Source of the DNA: Nitrosospira sp. Nl5 | GTDB lineage: Bacteria; Pseudomonadota; Gammaproteobacteria; Burkholderiales; Nitrosomonadaceae | DNA length: 64,000 nucleotides | Direction of reading: 5' to 3' | Assembly: GCF_900102495.1 (NCBI RefSeq) | Contig: NZ_FMVQ01000007.1 | Span: 62,001-126,000 of the forward strand | In this document: in pieces, positions 55,135 to 64,000 of the stretch | Numbering within the stretch: the first letter of the stretch is position 1 | Layout: every line of letters begins with the position of its first letter | Position numbers and translations under genes: made by a program | The notes under the pieces: generated by a model | What the model was told of the DNA's origin: nothing | Seen by the model: the letters and a program-made list of their open reading frames with translations, nothing else | Databases searched by the model: none

Positions 55135-58059
55135 TCAATCAAGTTGACGCAACTGCTCCTTCAATTTCTTCAGCGTTGCGCTGTGGTTGGCAAGCCGCTC
55201 TTTTTCCTGCTCCACTACCTTGGCCGGCGCGCGCTCGACGAAGCCCGCATTGGCAAGCTTGTTTTCCGCTTTGGTGGTTTCGCCTTCAACACGGCTGATT
55301 TCCTTGGCCAGGCGCTCACGCTCCGCAGCGATATTGACTTCGATTTTCAGCATTACCCTGAATTCGTTCACGATCGCTACCGGTGCTTCGGCATGCGGCA
55401 AACCGTCCTGCATGATTTCCACATGCGAAAGTTTAGCCAATGCCATGAGGTAGGGAGAAAAATCAGTCAAAGTTTGCTGGTCGCCGGCAGCCAGGAGAGG
55501 AATCCTTATTGCTGGAGACAGATGCATTTCACCTCGCAACGCGCGGCAGGCATTGATCATTTCCTTGAGCGTGACAATACGCCTGATGGCGTCGTCGCTA
55601 ATATGCGCCGGATTGGCTCGAGGGTATGGTTGTAGCATAATGCTTGCGCCTTGCCTGCCTGCAAGCGGGGCGATTTTCTGCCACAACTCTTCCGTAATAA
55701 AAGGGATAATGGGATGGGCCAGCCGCAATGCCGTCTCCAGTACCCGTGCCAGTGTGCGGCGCGTGCCTCGCTGTGCGGAGTCATTGCCGCTATTTAACTG
55801 TACCTTGGCAAATTCCAGATACCAGTCACAATACTCATCCCAGACAAATTCGTAGATTTCACGTGCAGCAATGTCGAAGCGATAGTCGTGAAAAGCCTGC
55901 TCCACCGCGCTTTCGGCCTGTTGCAAACGGCTGATTATCCATCTGTCGGCGTCGGAATACTCCAATGGCGGTTCACTGGACAAACCCGTGGCCGAATCCG
56001 TGATCAAACCTGTATCTTTTCCCTCGCAATTCATCAACACATAGCGGGTGGCATTCCACAGCTTGTTACAGAAATTCCGGTAACCTTCGCAGCGCTGCAT
56101 GTCGAATTTGATGTCGCGGCCATGGGATGCGAGACTGGCAAAAGTGAAGCGCAGGGCATCGGCACCAAATGCGGGGATACCATCGGGGAAATGCTTGCGT
56201 GTAATTGCTTCAATAGATTGCGCCTGCGTGGGATTCATCAGCCCGGTTGTGCGCTTGGAGATCAGATGCGGCAATGTGATGCCGTCGATGAGGTCCAGCG
56301 GGTCCAGCACGTTGCCTTTGGATTTACTCATCTTGTGGCCTTCCGCGTCGCGGATCAGCCCGGTTATGTAGACCTCGTTGAACGGTACCTTGCCGGTGAA
56401 ATGCAGTGACATCATGACCATGCGCGCCACCCAGAAGAAGATGATGTCGAAACCGGTAATCAGGACGGAAGTCGGCAGAAAAGTCCTGAGCTCCGGGGTT
56501 TCTTCCGGCCAGCCCAAAGTGGAGAACGGCCATAGTGCCGATGAAAACCAGGTATCGAGAACGTCCTCGTCCTGGCGCAAAAGAGGAATTCCGGTTTTTT
56601 CGGCGTGTTGTTCTATTTGCTCAATGTCTTCATCAAATTTAATCTGTGCTTCCAGGATCGCAATTTTATCATGTAAGGTTTGCCGACCTACAGCACCCTT
56701 GAGACGCTCGAAGTATTTCTCGTATGCATTTTGTTTAGTTTTAGCTACGTAAATGTTGCCATCATCGTCATACCATGCCGGAATCCGATGTCCCCACCAC
56801 AACTGGCGCGAAACGCACCAGTCCTGGATATTTTCAAGCCATTGGTTATAAACGTGACTCCAGTTTTCCGGCGTAAATTTCACGTCGCCAGCCGCTACCG
56901 CTTGCAGCCCGCGTTTTGCCAAACCTTCCATCGCGACATACCATTGATCCGTGAGCATGGGCTCGATCACCGTGTGCGTGCGATCGCCGCGTGGCACCAT
57001 CAGTTTGTGGGGTTTGGTCTCAACCAGTAATCCCTGCACTTCCAGATCGGAAATAATTTTCTTGCGGGCATCAAAACGGTCCAGTCCCTGATATTCGGTG
57101 GGGGCACAATCATTGATCTTTCCATCCAGTGTAAAAATGCCGAGTGGAAGGAGCTTGTGTCGCTGTCCCATCTGGTAGTCATTGAAGTCGTGCGCGGGGG
57201 TGATTTTCACGCAGCCGGTCCCGAATTCCGGATCGACGTACGCGTCGGCGATTATCGGGATGCTGCGTTCACATAACGGGAGGCGCACATGGCAGCCGAT
57301 CAGGTGCCGATAACGTGGATCATCCGGATGCACGGCCACCGCCATGTCGCCGAGCATGGTTTCAGGGCGGGTGGTAGCGACGACCAGTCTTTCCGCTCCT
57401 GCCCCGTTCGAGTTTACGCCCGCACCCTTTTCGAGGGGATAGTGGATATGCCATAGAAATCCGTCTTCCTCCGTTGACACCACTTCCAGGTCGGAAACGG
57501 CGGTTTGCAGTACCGGGTCCCAGTTCACCAGACGTTTGCCGCGGTAGACCAGGCCCTCGTGATAAAGCCGGACGAAAACTTCGGTGACGGCGCGGGATAA
57601 TCCTTGATCCATGGTGAAGCGTTCACGCGACCAGTCACAGGAAGCTCCCAGGCGCCGCATCTGGTGAGTAATGGCGGAGCCGGATTCTTCTTTCCATTGC
57701 CACACGCGCTTGAGAAATTCGTCGCGTCCAAGATCACGCCGATTTATGTGTTGCTGATCCAGTTGGCGCTCGACGACGATCTGGGTGGCAATGCCGGCAT
57801 GATCCGTGCCCGGCTGCCATAACGTATTGTCTCCACGCATGCGATGATAGCGCGTGAGCGCATCCATCAATGTATGCTGGAAAGCGTGCCCCATATGCAG
57901 CGTGCCGGTTACATTGGGTGGCGGCAACATGATGCAGTAAGCAGGGGCTGTTCCAGCGGCTGTTCCATTCGACATGGACTTGAAGTAGCCAGAGGATTCC
58001 CAGTGAGGATACCAATGACTTTCGATTATCCGGGGGTCAAAGCTTTTTTCGAGTTCCAT
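55135..58059 (-). CDS. valS: Valyl-tRNA synthetase
   Basis: The 974-residue class I synthetase has the HIGH-type motif [14 protein letters not shown] (residues 48-61), the [12 protein letters not shown] signature near residue 568, and an editing (CP1) insert. The C-terminal coiled-coil arm ([19 protein letters not shown]) is complete. It charges tRNA-Val. It is the last gene of a pepA-holC-hypothetical-valS run on the minus strand, an arrangement widely conserved in proteobacteria. Confidence 0.97.
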   Translation of the reverse strand: MELEKSFDPRIIESHWYPHWESSGYFKSMSNGTAAGTAPAYCIMLPPPNVTGTLHMGHAFQHTLMDALTRYHRMRGDNTLWQPGTDHAGIATQIVVERQLDQQHINRRDLGRDEFLKRVWQWKEESGSAITHQMRRLGASCDWSRERFTMDQGLSRAVTEVFVRLYHEGLVYRGKRLVNWDPVLQTAVSDLEVVSTEEDGFLWHIHYPLEKGAGVNSNGAGAERLVVATTRPETMLGDMAVAVHPDDPRYRHLIGCHVRLPLCERSIPIIADAYVDPEFGTGCVKITPAHDFNDYQMGQRHKLLPLGIFTLDGKINDCAPTEYQGLDRFDARKKIISDLEVQGLLVETKPHKLMVPRGDRTHTVIEPMLTDQWYVAMEGLAKRGLQAVAAGDVKFTPENWSHVYNQWLENIQDWCVSRQLWWGHRIPAWYDDDGNIYVAKTKQNAYEKYFERLKGAVGRQTLHDKIAILEAQIKFDEDIEQIEQHAEKTGIPLLRQDEDVLDTWFSSALWPFSTLGWPEETPELRTFLPTSVLITGFDIIFFWVARMVMMSLHFTGKVPFNEVYITGLIRDAEGHKMSKSKGNVLDPLDLIDGITLPHLISKRTTGLMNPTQAQSIEAITRKHFPDGIPAFGADALRFTFASLASHGRDIKFDMQRCEGYRNFCNKLWNATRYVLMNCEGKDTGLITDSATGLSSEPPLEYSDADRWIISRLQQAESAVEQAFHDYRFDIAAREIYEFVWDEYCDWYLEFAKVQLNSGNDSAQRGTRRTLARVLETALRLAHPIIPFITEELWQKIAPLAGRQGASIMLQPYPRANPAHISDDAIRRIVTLKEMINACRALRGEMHLSPAIRIPLLAAGDQQTLTDFSPYLMALAKLSHVEIMQDGLPHAEAPVAIVNEFRVMLKIEVNIAAERERLAKEISRVEGETTKAENKLANAGFVERAPAKVVEQEKERLANHSATLKKLKEQLRQLD

Positions 58060-58207
58060 GAAGATTGAGATGGGCGGCGCCGGAAAACCAATTATTATAA
58101 TGGAAGACGCAGGCAGGGATTGTTATCGCTGAGCGAAGTGCTGCCTACGGCGAATGATAATCGATGGTCGAGATTGTAGAGTGGGCGGCAAAAACGTAAA
58201 GACAGCG

Positions 58208-58573
58208 TTAAAGACCAAATAGACGGTTTTCCAGTGCCTGGACCAATGCTATCCGTCCTTTGGCATCGAGATCGAGGCCTACATCCCTGAGTGCGGAATC
58301 CAGAATTTGCTCCAGTAGCGAGGAGATATCAGAATGAGCCGACAGCATTGACGGAGGCAAAAGGACTGTTTCAGTAAGCGTTGGTATGTTGTCGGCTGCG
58401 GTCAGCGAGGCCTGCTCCGTCGCGGCCTCGGAGGGGGAAATCGAAAGGGAGGCGAGGGTGTCCGTTTCGGTCAAAACTGGAGGCTTGCTCTCGTGTTTGT
58501 GCAGCAGCGCATCCAGCCTGCTCAGGATTTCATCATAATCGGCCTCTGACGAACTTTCGTTGCTATTTGTCAT
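58208..58573 (-). CDS. Hypothetical 121-aa acidic protein
   Basis: No family is recognised. The N-terminal half is acidic and serine-rich (MTNSNESSSEADYDEILSRL), the middle is Ser/Thr/Pro-rich and probably disordered. The C-terminus is helical with DSALRDVGLDLDAKGRIALV, a candidate interaction helix. It lies between holC and valS, a position that often holds a small, fast-evolving gene. Codon use looks ordinary. Confidence 0.65.
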   Translation of the reverse strand: MTNSNESSSEADYDEILSRLDALLHKHESKPPVLTETDTLASLSISPSEAATEQASLTAADNIPTLTETVLLPPSMLSAHSDISSLLEQILDSALRDVGLDLDAKGRIALVQALENRLFGL

Positions 58574-58677
58574 GGATACCAGGATCTATGAGGCGATGGA
58601 TTGAAGGATGGAAGGATGGAAGGACAAGTCATGGCGGACGGTGATAAGCAAAACGAGGATTCAGAGTTTGAGCCCAT

Positions 58678-59100
58678 CTATGCCATCCCAAGTTTATGAT
58701 GGCGAATTTCGTACCCTCGATCCTGATAGAAGCGATAGCGCTTTCGTGCTGCGTGCGTATCTTCCGGCGCGCTTCCGGCGACTTCGATCAAACGCTGAAA
58801 ACGGCTGAAGAAAGGTGGATGCTCGATATCCAGATTGAGTAGTACGTCATCATGTAGAGTTTTCGTGGCTTGACGGCCGATTACCACCGGAGTCACACTG
58901 GCCAGCTTGTCCTCGCCGCGGCAGTGGGGAATAAAATCGATCGGCGAAAAAGTCCACAATAACTTGTCGAAGCGCTCGGCCATGGCTGCATCAGGCGTAT
59001 AAATCATCAGTTTGAGGCCTTGCCGGACCACCTTGGCGGCAAGACGGCAGGCAGTTTGTAACCGATCGCCACCGCCGGAGTAAAAGTCGATCTCGGTCAT
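58678..59100 (-). CDS. holC: DNA polymerase III chi subunit
   Basis: The 140-residue protein matches HolC: TEIDFYSGGGDRLQTACRL at the N-terminus, LMIYTPDAAMAERFDKLLW with the conserved TPD block, and a WTFSPIDFIPHC segment. Chi links the clamp loader to SSB at the replication fork. It starts seven bases after pepA stops, so it is co-translated in the pepA-holC pair. Confidence 0.93.
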   Translation of the reverse strand: MTEIDFYSGGGDRLQTACRLAAKVVRQGLKLMIYTPDAAMAERFDKLLWTFSPIDFIPHCRGEDKLASVTPVVIGRQATKTLHDDVLLNLDIEHPPFFSRFQRLIEVAGSAPEDTHAARKRYRFYQDRGYEIRHHKLGMA

Positions 59101-59107
59101 GGATGTG

Positions 59108-60616
59108 TTACAGAGTTTTCTTCATCGTCCGCCCGACCAGGAATTGCGTCAGCAGTGGTACCGGGCGGCCTGTTGCACCTTTTTCCTTGCCGGACTTCCA
59201 TGCAGTGCCAGCGATATCCAGATGAGCCCATCGATATTTCTTGGTGAAGCGCGACAGGAAGCAGGCTGCGGTAATGGTTCCAGCAGCGCGTCCCCCGATA
59301 TTGGCGATATCGGCAAAATTGCTTTTCAATTGCTCCTGGTAATCGTCCCATAATGGCAGGCGCCATGCACGGTCGGCCGCCTGGCTGGAAGCATGCATCA
59401 ACTCCTCCGCCAGTTCTTCATCATTGCTAAGCAGACCCGTCGCCACATGCCCCAGCGCGATGACACAGGCCCCAGTGAGGGTGGCAATATCAATGACCGT
59501 TTCCGGGTCATAGCGCTCGGCATAAGTCAGCGCATCACACAGGATCAGCCGTCCTTCAGCATCGGTATTGAGGATTTCTATGGTTTGTCCTGACATGCTG
59601 GTGACGACGTCGCCGGGTTTGGTGGCATTGCCGCCGGGCATATTCTCGGTAGTGGGAATGATTCCGACTAAATTAATCGGAAGTCGCATGCGCGCAATTG
59701 CTGTAATGGTACCGAGCACGCTGGCTGCACCGCACATGTCGTACTTCATCTCATCCATTTCCGCTGCGGGCTTCAATGAAATGCCGCCAGTATCAAAGGT
59801 AATACCCTTCCCCACCAGCACCACGGGCTTGTCCTTTTTTGCTCGTCCCCAGTATTCCAGCACGACCAGCTTGGCAGGTTGACGGCTGCCGCGTGCAACC
59901 GCCAGCAACGACCCCATGCCGAGATTTTCCATATCTTTCTCTTCCAGGATGGTAACCTTGAGCTTATAAGTCTTCGCCAACCCCGCGGCTTGCTCCGCAA
60001 GGTAGGTTGGGGTGCAGATATTGGGTGCGAGATTACCCAGGTCCTTGGCCAGGTTCATGCCTTCGGCAATGGCAAGTCCTTGTTGCATGGCTACCTCGTT
60101 CGCGGCCAGCTCGGCTTGGTTGCCGGAATTCATGATACCCAGATTGACCTCGCGCAGACGCGGTTTGTTTTCTTCAACCTTGCTTTTGAGGCGATCGAAG
60201 CGGTAGATGCTTTCCATCGCCACGATTACTGTCTGGGAAATTTTCCAGGCGTTGTCGCGCTTTTCTGTCGGTATCCCGGTTAAAAACAGGGCAGCGTCCG
60301 CGGCTCCGGTTTCATGGAGTGTCTTGAAAGCAGTGCGCACTGCATCACGATATCCTTTATCGCCGAACTCGCCTTCCTTGCCGAGGCCCACCAGAAGTAT
60401 TCGCTCGCACAAAGTATTGGGCACATTGTGCAGCACCAATGCCGAGCCGGTCTTGCCTTCCATATCGCCACTGTGCAAGATACCGCCGATATAACCATTG
60501 GAGATCTTGTCCATTGCAAGCGCAGCGTCGGTCAACTTGCGCGGCTCGAATACGCCAACCACCACACAGGCGCTGCGCTGTTTCTCCGGGTTCTCGCTTT
60601 TTATGCTAAATTTCAC
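59108..60616 (-). CDS. pepA: Leucyl aminopeptidase
   Basis: The 502-residue M17 peptidase has the signature NTDAEGRLIL near residue 351 and a metal site with VGKGITFDTGGISLKPA (Lys and Asp near residues 269-275). It removes N-terminal residues and, in E. coli PepA, also binds DNA in Xer recombination. It starts at a GTG a short distance after GGAAGGAG. The usual divergent lptF/lptG pair is not next to it; an ogt-xerD pair is found instead. Confidence 0.96.
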   Translation of the reverse strand: MKFSIKSENPEKQRSACVVVGVFEPRKLTDAALAMDKISNGYIGGILHSGDMEGKTGSALVLHNVPNTLCERILLVGLGKEGEFGDKGYRDAVRTAFKTLHETGAADAALFLTGIPTEKRDNAWKISQTVIVAMESIYRFDRLKSKVEENKPRLREVNLGIMNSGNQAELAANEVAMQQGLAIAEGMNLAKDLGNLAPNICTPTYLAEQAAGLAKTYKLKVTILEEKDMENLGMGSLLAVARGSRQPAKLVVLEYWGRAKKDKPVVLVGKGITFDTGGISLKPAAEMDEMKYDMCGAASVLGTITAIARMRLPINLVGIIPTTENMPGGNATKPGDVVTSMSGQTIEILNTDAEGRLILCDALTYAERYDPETVIDIATLTGACVIALGHVATGLLSNDEELAEELMHASSQAADRAWRLPLWDDYQEQLKSNFADIANIGGRAAGTITAACFLSRFTKKYRWAHLDIAGTAWKSGKEKGATGRPVPLLTQFLVGRTMKKTL

Positions 60617-60824
60617 TACTAGCTCCTTCCTTCATGGTCTTGCCCGCAGATTTCTCAAAACCGGATAATGGCCGATTATCGCCGGACTATTCGCATAAAG
60701 TCAAAGCAGGCAGCATAAAACGGCTGAGAAAAAACTTTCGCAACCGGATTTGACACATTAGTGCGAAACGTGAAGCCCGGGTGTTTGTTGGCGGAAGCAC
60801 TCATGCGCCTGTGCTTTTTATGTG

Positions 60825-61361
60825 ATGAATGACAATATAACCGATGCTATCATGAACAAACAAAGAGTTAACTTGCAAGCAAAACCAGCAGATGACTATC
60901 AAGCGAAAATCGCTACACCTGTTGCCATTCTCGGTCTTCGCATCGAAGAAGACTGGTTGACCGATATCGAATATCTGCCGCTGGACACGCCCTTGCTTGC
61001 GCCACACGGTCCCCTTGCCAAGGAAGTTTGCCAGCAGTTGCGCGCGTATCTGGCTGATCCTGGTTTTGTATTTGATTTGTCACTTCACATTGGCGGCACC
61101 ACTCATCAGCGCCGGGTATGGCATACCATACAGGGCATTCCCAGCGGTGCAACCCGCAGTTATGCCGATATCGCGACGCAACTGCATTCCGCTCCCCGTG
61201 CAGTGGGGCAGGCGTGTGGTGCCAACCGGCTTCCCATCGTCATTCCATGTCATCGTGTTATTGCCAGGAACGGCGGGTTGGGCGGCTTCATGAATGCAAG
61301 GGATGGAGTACCGCTGGGTATCAAGCGCTGGCTATTGCAGCATGAGTGCATCCGAGCTTAA
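60825..61361 (+). CDS. ogt: Methylated-DNA-[protein]-cysteine S-methyltransferase
   Basis: The roughly 178-residue protein repairs O6-alkylguanine by transfer to its active cysteine, visible in the hallmark LPIVIPCHRVIARNGG. The helix-turn-helix SYADIATQLHSAPRAVGQAC and the arginine finger region precede it, and GGFMNARDGVPLGIKRWLL ends it. The start is uncertain: GTG 60822, ATG 60825 and ATG 60852 all lack a good ribosome site. It overlaps xerD by 20 bases. Confidence 0.92.
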   Translation: MNDNITDAIMNKQRVNLQAKPADDYQAKIATPVAILGLRIEEDWLTDIEYLPLDTPLLAPHGPLAKEVCQQLRAYLADPGFVFDLSLHIGGTTHQRRVWHTIQGIPSGATRSYADIATQLHSAPRAVGQACGANRLPIVIPCHRVIARNGGLGGFMNARDGVPLGIKRWLLQHECIRA

Positions 61362-62253
61362 CGCAGGCCTTCTGGATGAATTTTCCGATGCCCTATGGCT
61401 GGAAGACGGGCTATCTCGCAACACCCTTGAGAGCTACCGCAGCGATCTGCAGCAATTCGGCGACTGGCTCGCGAAGCAAAAGTGGAATGACAGCGCGCTG
61501 GTAGCCGCCACGCATTCAGATCTGCTTGGGTTTCTCGCCTATAAGGTTTCGGTCAAGGTCAAGGCGAGCACAACCAGCCGCGAGCTGTCGAGTTTGAAGC
61601 GGTTCTACCGCTTTTTGCTGCGGCAGGGAAAAATCCAGGCTGATCCCAGTCTCAATATTGATACGCCGAAGCTTCCCCGCAGTCTGCCTGCAAGCCTGAC
61701 CGAAGCCGACGTGGAAGCGCTGCTTAATGTGCCTGATGTAGAACAATCCTTGGGTTTTCGAGACCGTGCCATGCTTGAGGTGCTATATGCCAGCGGGCTA
61801 CGGGTATCGGAGCTGGTTAGTCTTGAGGTCGCGCAACTCAGCCTGAGCATGGGCGTCATACGCGTGACGGGCAAGGGTGGCAAGGAGCGTTTGGCGCCCT
61901 TGGGTGAGGAGGCGCTGGAATGGGTCATCCGTTATATAGAAGAAATCCGATCCGTGCTGCTGCGCGGAAAAACCAGTAATGCGCTGTTCGTTACCTCTCG
62001 TGGCTCAGCCATGACACGCCAGGCTTTCTGGCATCTGATCAAACGCTATGCGCGTCGGGCGGGGATCGCAAAGGCTTTGTCGCCACATACGCTGCGTCAT
62101 GCCTTTGCGACTCACCTCCTCAATCACGGCGCTGACCTGCGTGTTGTGCAAATGCTGCTGGGTCATGCCGATATTTCCACTACCCAGATCTATACGCATG
62201 TGGCACGTGAGCGGCTGAAACAAATACATGCCATGCACCACCCCCGGGGATGA
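61342..62253 (+). CDS. xerD: Tyrosine recombinase XerD
   Basis: The 303-residue recombinase has an N-terminal core-binding domain (about 8-95) and the catalytic tyrosine recombinase set: Arg in YASGLRVSEL, Lys in TGKGGKERL, HTLRHAFATHLL, GHADISTT and the nucleophile Tyr in TQIYTHVARERL. The HHPRG tail resembles XerD rather than XerC. It resolves chromosome dimers at dif. It overlaps ogt, so the pair is translationally coupled. Confidence 0.95.
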   Translation: MSASELNAGLLDEFSDALWLEDGLSRNTLESYRSDLQQFGDWLAKQKWNDSALVAATHSDLLGFLAYKVSVKVKASTTSRELSSLKRFYRFLLRQGKIQADPSLNIDTPKLPRSLPASLTEADVEALLNVPDVEQSLGFRDRAMLEVLYASGLRVSELVSLEVAQLSLSMGVIRVTGKGGKERLAPLGEEALEWVIRYIEEIRSVLLRGKTSNALFVTSRGSAMTRQAFWHLIKRYARRAGIAKALSPHTLRHAFATHLLNHGADLRVVQMLLGHADISTTQIYTHVARERLKQIHAMHHPRG

Positions 62254-62382
62254 AACGGTTCTCGCATACGTAGTAATTTGAACTCGTGAGAGCGATTTTT
62301 GCACGGCATGCATATCAGTCACGAGAAACGGCGACATGTGTATTCCGGTTATCGCCTGGCATGAGTACCTGGTTACGAAGGG

Positions 62383-62889
62383 TTATGGATCGGGATCGGA
62401 ATCTCTCACCGGTATGCGCCAGATAAATGCCACCAGGGTGATACCCAGCACAGCCAGCATCACCTGATGCCAAAAAGATGTCAGCATCAGGATGGAGCTA
62501 CTGAATGACAACGCCATGAGCAGATACACCCAGCGCTTGACCTGGCGGCGAATGCTGCGGTGTTCGACCCATTCGCGGATAATCGGACCGGCGGTACGGT
62601 TGGCCAGGAGCTTGTCGTGAAAGCGTTTTGAGCTGCGTGCGAAGCAGGCGGCGGCCAGGAGCACAAAAGGGGTGGTGGGGAGTACCGGCAGTACTATTCC
62701 TACCACGCCCAATATCAGAGCTGCAAAACCCACTGTTAAATACAGGCCACGGACCACCCTCGAGTCATGCAGGCGCGCCGAATATGCCTCTGGTTCCTCT
62801 TGGCGTATCTCCTCGTTTGAGCGTTCCCCCATGCGTGGGACCTCCATCCGGTTATCTGCGGCATTGCCGGGCTTGACAGGCTGTGTCAT
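62383..62889 (-). CDS. YbaN-family (DUF454) inner membrane protein
   Basis: The 168-residue protein has an acidic N-terminus (about 1-45) and the DUF454 core LYLTVGFAALILGVVGIVLP with PTTPFVLLAAACFARSSKRF. Three to four membrane helices are predicted. The family function is unknown. A shorter start at an internal Met (MEVPRM) is possible. It converges with xerD; about 130 bases lie between. Confidence 0.88.
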   Translation of the reverse strand: MTQPVKPGNAADNRMEVPRMGERSNEEIRQEEPEAYSARLHDSRVVRGLYLTVGFAALILGVVGIVLPVLPTTPFVLLAAACFARSSKRFHDKLLANRTAGPIIREWVEHRSIRRQVKRWVYLLMALSFSSSILMLTSFWHQVMLAVLGITLVAFIWRIPVRDSDPDP

Positions 62890-63039
62890 TGGCTGCGGCG
62901 CAGACTAACATACCGGGTATAATATTGAGAGAGTCTGGACGCAGAAAAACTGATTCTGCCGACAAACCCGATAGAGTATTCGGCCCCTCTTCCGAGCAAG
63001 GGCCGATCAAATGATTTAAATTTAATTTTTGAGGTGGCC

Positions 63040-63504
63040 ATGGCTAAAGCAAGCACACTGATTAATTTGAGCATATTGATATTCGGCATACTTCTCCTGC
63101 CCCAGCTCGCATTTTCCGAAACTAAAAGAGGAGCCCCAAACGTGACTGAACTCGTCAAAAAAGATATAAAAATAGGCACTGGAGAAGAAGCGGTCGTCGG
63201 CAAAACAGTCGAAGTTCATTATACCGGTTGGCTTTACGATGCGGCCGCTCCGGAGAAGAAGGGTGCAAAATTTGATAGTTCCCGCGATCGTGGCACGCCT
63301 TTTTCATTTCTGCTGGGCGCCGGACGCGTAATTAAGGGCTGGGACCGGGGGGTTACGGGCATGAAAGTCGGGGGACAGCGCACGTTGATTATTCCCGCGG
63401 AAATGGCCTATGGTTCACGCGGAGCGGGTAGTGTGATCCCACCGAATGCGGCTTTAGTATTCGATGTTGAGCTATTAGGCCTGCGTCAAGGATCGACGCA
63501 CTGA
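63040..63504 (+). CDS. Periplasmic FKBP-type peptidyl-prolyl isomerase
   Basis: The 154-residue precursor has a signal peptide (about 1-27, ending LAFSE) and one FKBP domain with VEVHYTGWLYD, SSRDRGTPFSFLLG, VIKGWDRGVTGMKVGG and the AYGSRGAGSVIPPNAALVFDVEL end. It catalyses proline isomerisation in the periplasm. The ATG at 63040 is five bases after GAGG; a GTG six bases earlier is less likely. It stands alone before the tRNA genes. Confidence 0.93.
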   Translation: MAKASTLINLSILIFGILLLPQLAFSETKRGAPNVTELVKKDIKIGTGEEAVVGKTVEVHYTGWLYDAAAPEKKGAKFDSSRDRGTPFSFLLGAGRVIKGWDRGVTGMKVGGQRTLIIPAEMAYGSRGAGSVIPPNAALVFDVELLGLRQGSTH

Positions 63505-63728
63505 TATCATTTATGTGATGGCGCAAGGCCCCATTGAACATCGTTATATTCGATATTAAGTGCGCGAATCCTTGCGGCGGATCTCGCAAAACGAATGGAT
63601 GACCGGCAAGAATTGTAAAGCGACCACTTAAAACGCATCGACGGCCGGGTGCTGAGCATGGGGTATAACAATCCTAAAATCCACGTTGACTTATGCACCT
63701 AAAACATTCACAATTAGCGGTTTTATTT

Positions 63729-63815
<87 letters not shown>

Positions 63816-63960
63816 TCAGGTGGCTGATAGTTGCTGAAGGCGGGCCGGGTCAGTGGCCTAACGACTCTTTGCGAGCTTATTGGCGATCCTTTGGGGAAAG
63901 CGGCGATGGTTGATTCCGTATAGGTTGATTGGTTGCTTCTATCCAAATCGATTGTTAGAT

Positions 63961-64000
63961 GCGGGTGTAGCTCAATGGTAGAGCAGAAGCCTTCCAAGCT
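63961..64000 (+). tRNA. tRNA-Gly (TCC), 5' part
   Basis: The last 40 bases read GCGGGTGTAGCTCAATGGTA followed by GAGC and the anticodon-arm start with TCC, matching bacterial tRNA-Gly(TCC). The gene is cut by the window end. Confidence 0.9.

Overview
The window looks like chromosome from a betaproteobacterium, most likely an ammonia oxidiser of the Nitrosomonadaceae (Nitrosospira/Nitrosomonas type). This rests on four things: a cytochrome P460-family gene, a bicarbonate-uptake cassette, a glycogen locus with two GH57 enzymes next to a PPi-dependent phosphofructokinase and H+-pyrophosphatase, and a tRNA-Tyr/tRNA-Gly pair at the right edge. In betaproteobacteria that tRNA pair usually precedes tuf-secE-nusG. 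No ammonia-oxidation gene is present, so the assignment is an inference.

Layout. 0-4 kb: end of a dGTPase-like gene, hemE, and an OmpR-type regulator/sensor-kinase pair. 4.6-7.4 kb: inorganic-carbon cassette (a short carbonic-anhydrase-like protein, SbtA bicarbonate transporter, SbtB-like PII protein), then a P460-family cytochrome c. 7.4-9.2 kb: gene-poor stretch with an orphan IS630-type helix-turn-helix ORF and inverted repeats. 9.2-13.1 kb: gamma-glutamylcyclotransferase-like protein, rsgA, pterin dehydratase, M48 peptidase, orn. 13.2-25.2 kb: glycogen metabolism (glgP, glgA, glgB, glgC and two GH57 enzymes). 25.4-33.2 kb: 7Fe ferredoxin, an AddB/AddA-like helicase-nuclease pair, mltB. 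33.3-40.1 kb: a minus-strand run fbpA-fbpB-fbpC-GH15-SDR with a Fur box in its promoter. 40.1-44.6 kb: small conserved genes, two SDRs, an AI-2E family membrane protein and a 31-residue membrane ORF. 44.8-49.8 kb: tightly packed RR-HK-RR-HK signalling operon. 50-54.9 kb: HbpS/GlcG-like gene, hppA, pfp, adk. 55.1-62.3 kb: valS, a hypothetical gene, holC, pepA, ogt, xerD. 62.4-64 kb: YbaN-like protein, periplasmic FKBP, tRNA-Tyr and a partial tRNA-Gly.

How it fits together. The carbon cassette would supply bicarbonate and CO2 to an autotroph. The glycogen enzymes store and mobilise fixed carbon. The PPi-dependent PFK and the pyrophosphatase form an energy-sparing sugar-phosphate node. The Fur-controlled ferric importer meets the iron demand of a cytochrome-rich cell.

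The intergenic DNA holds several repeat families. A ~120-bp element with CCGGCAGT ends occurs three times, twice inside the fbp operon. A 188-bp MITE-like element has near-perfect 25-bp terminal inverted repeats, and a possibly related element lies at 49.9 kb. I found no CRISPR array, prophage or defence island. The best leads are the carbon cassette, the P460 variant, the adk start region, the four-gene signalling operon, the 31-aa membrane ORF and the repeat families.
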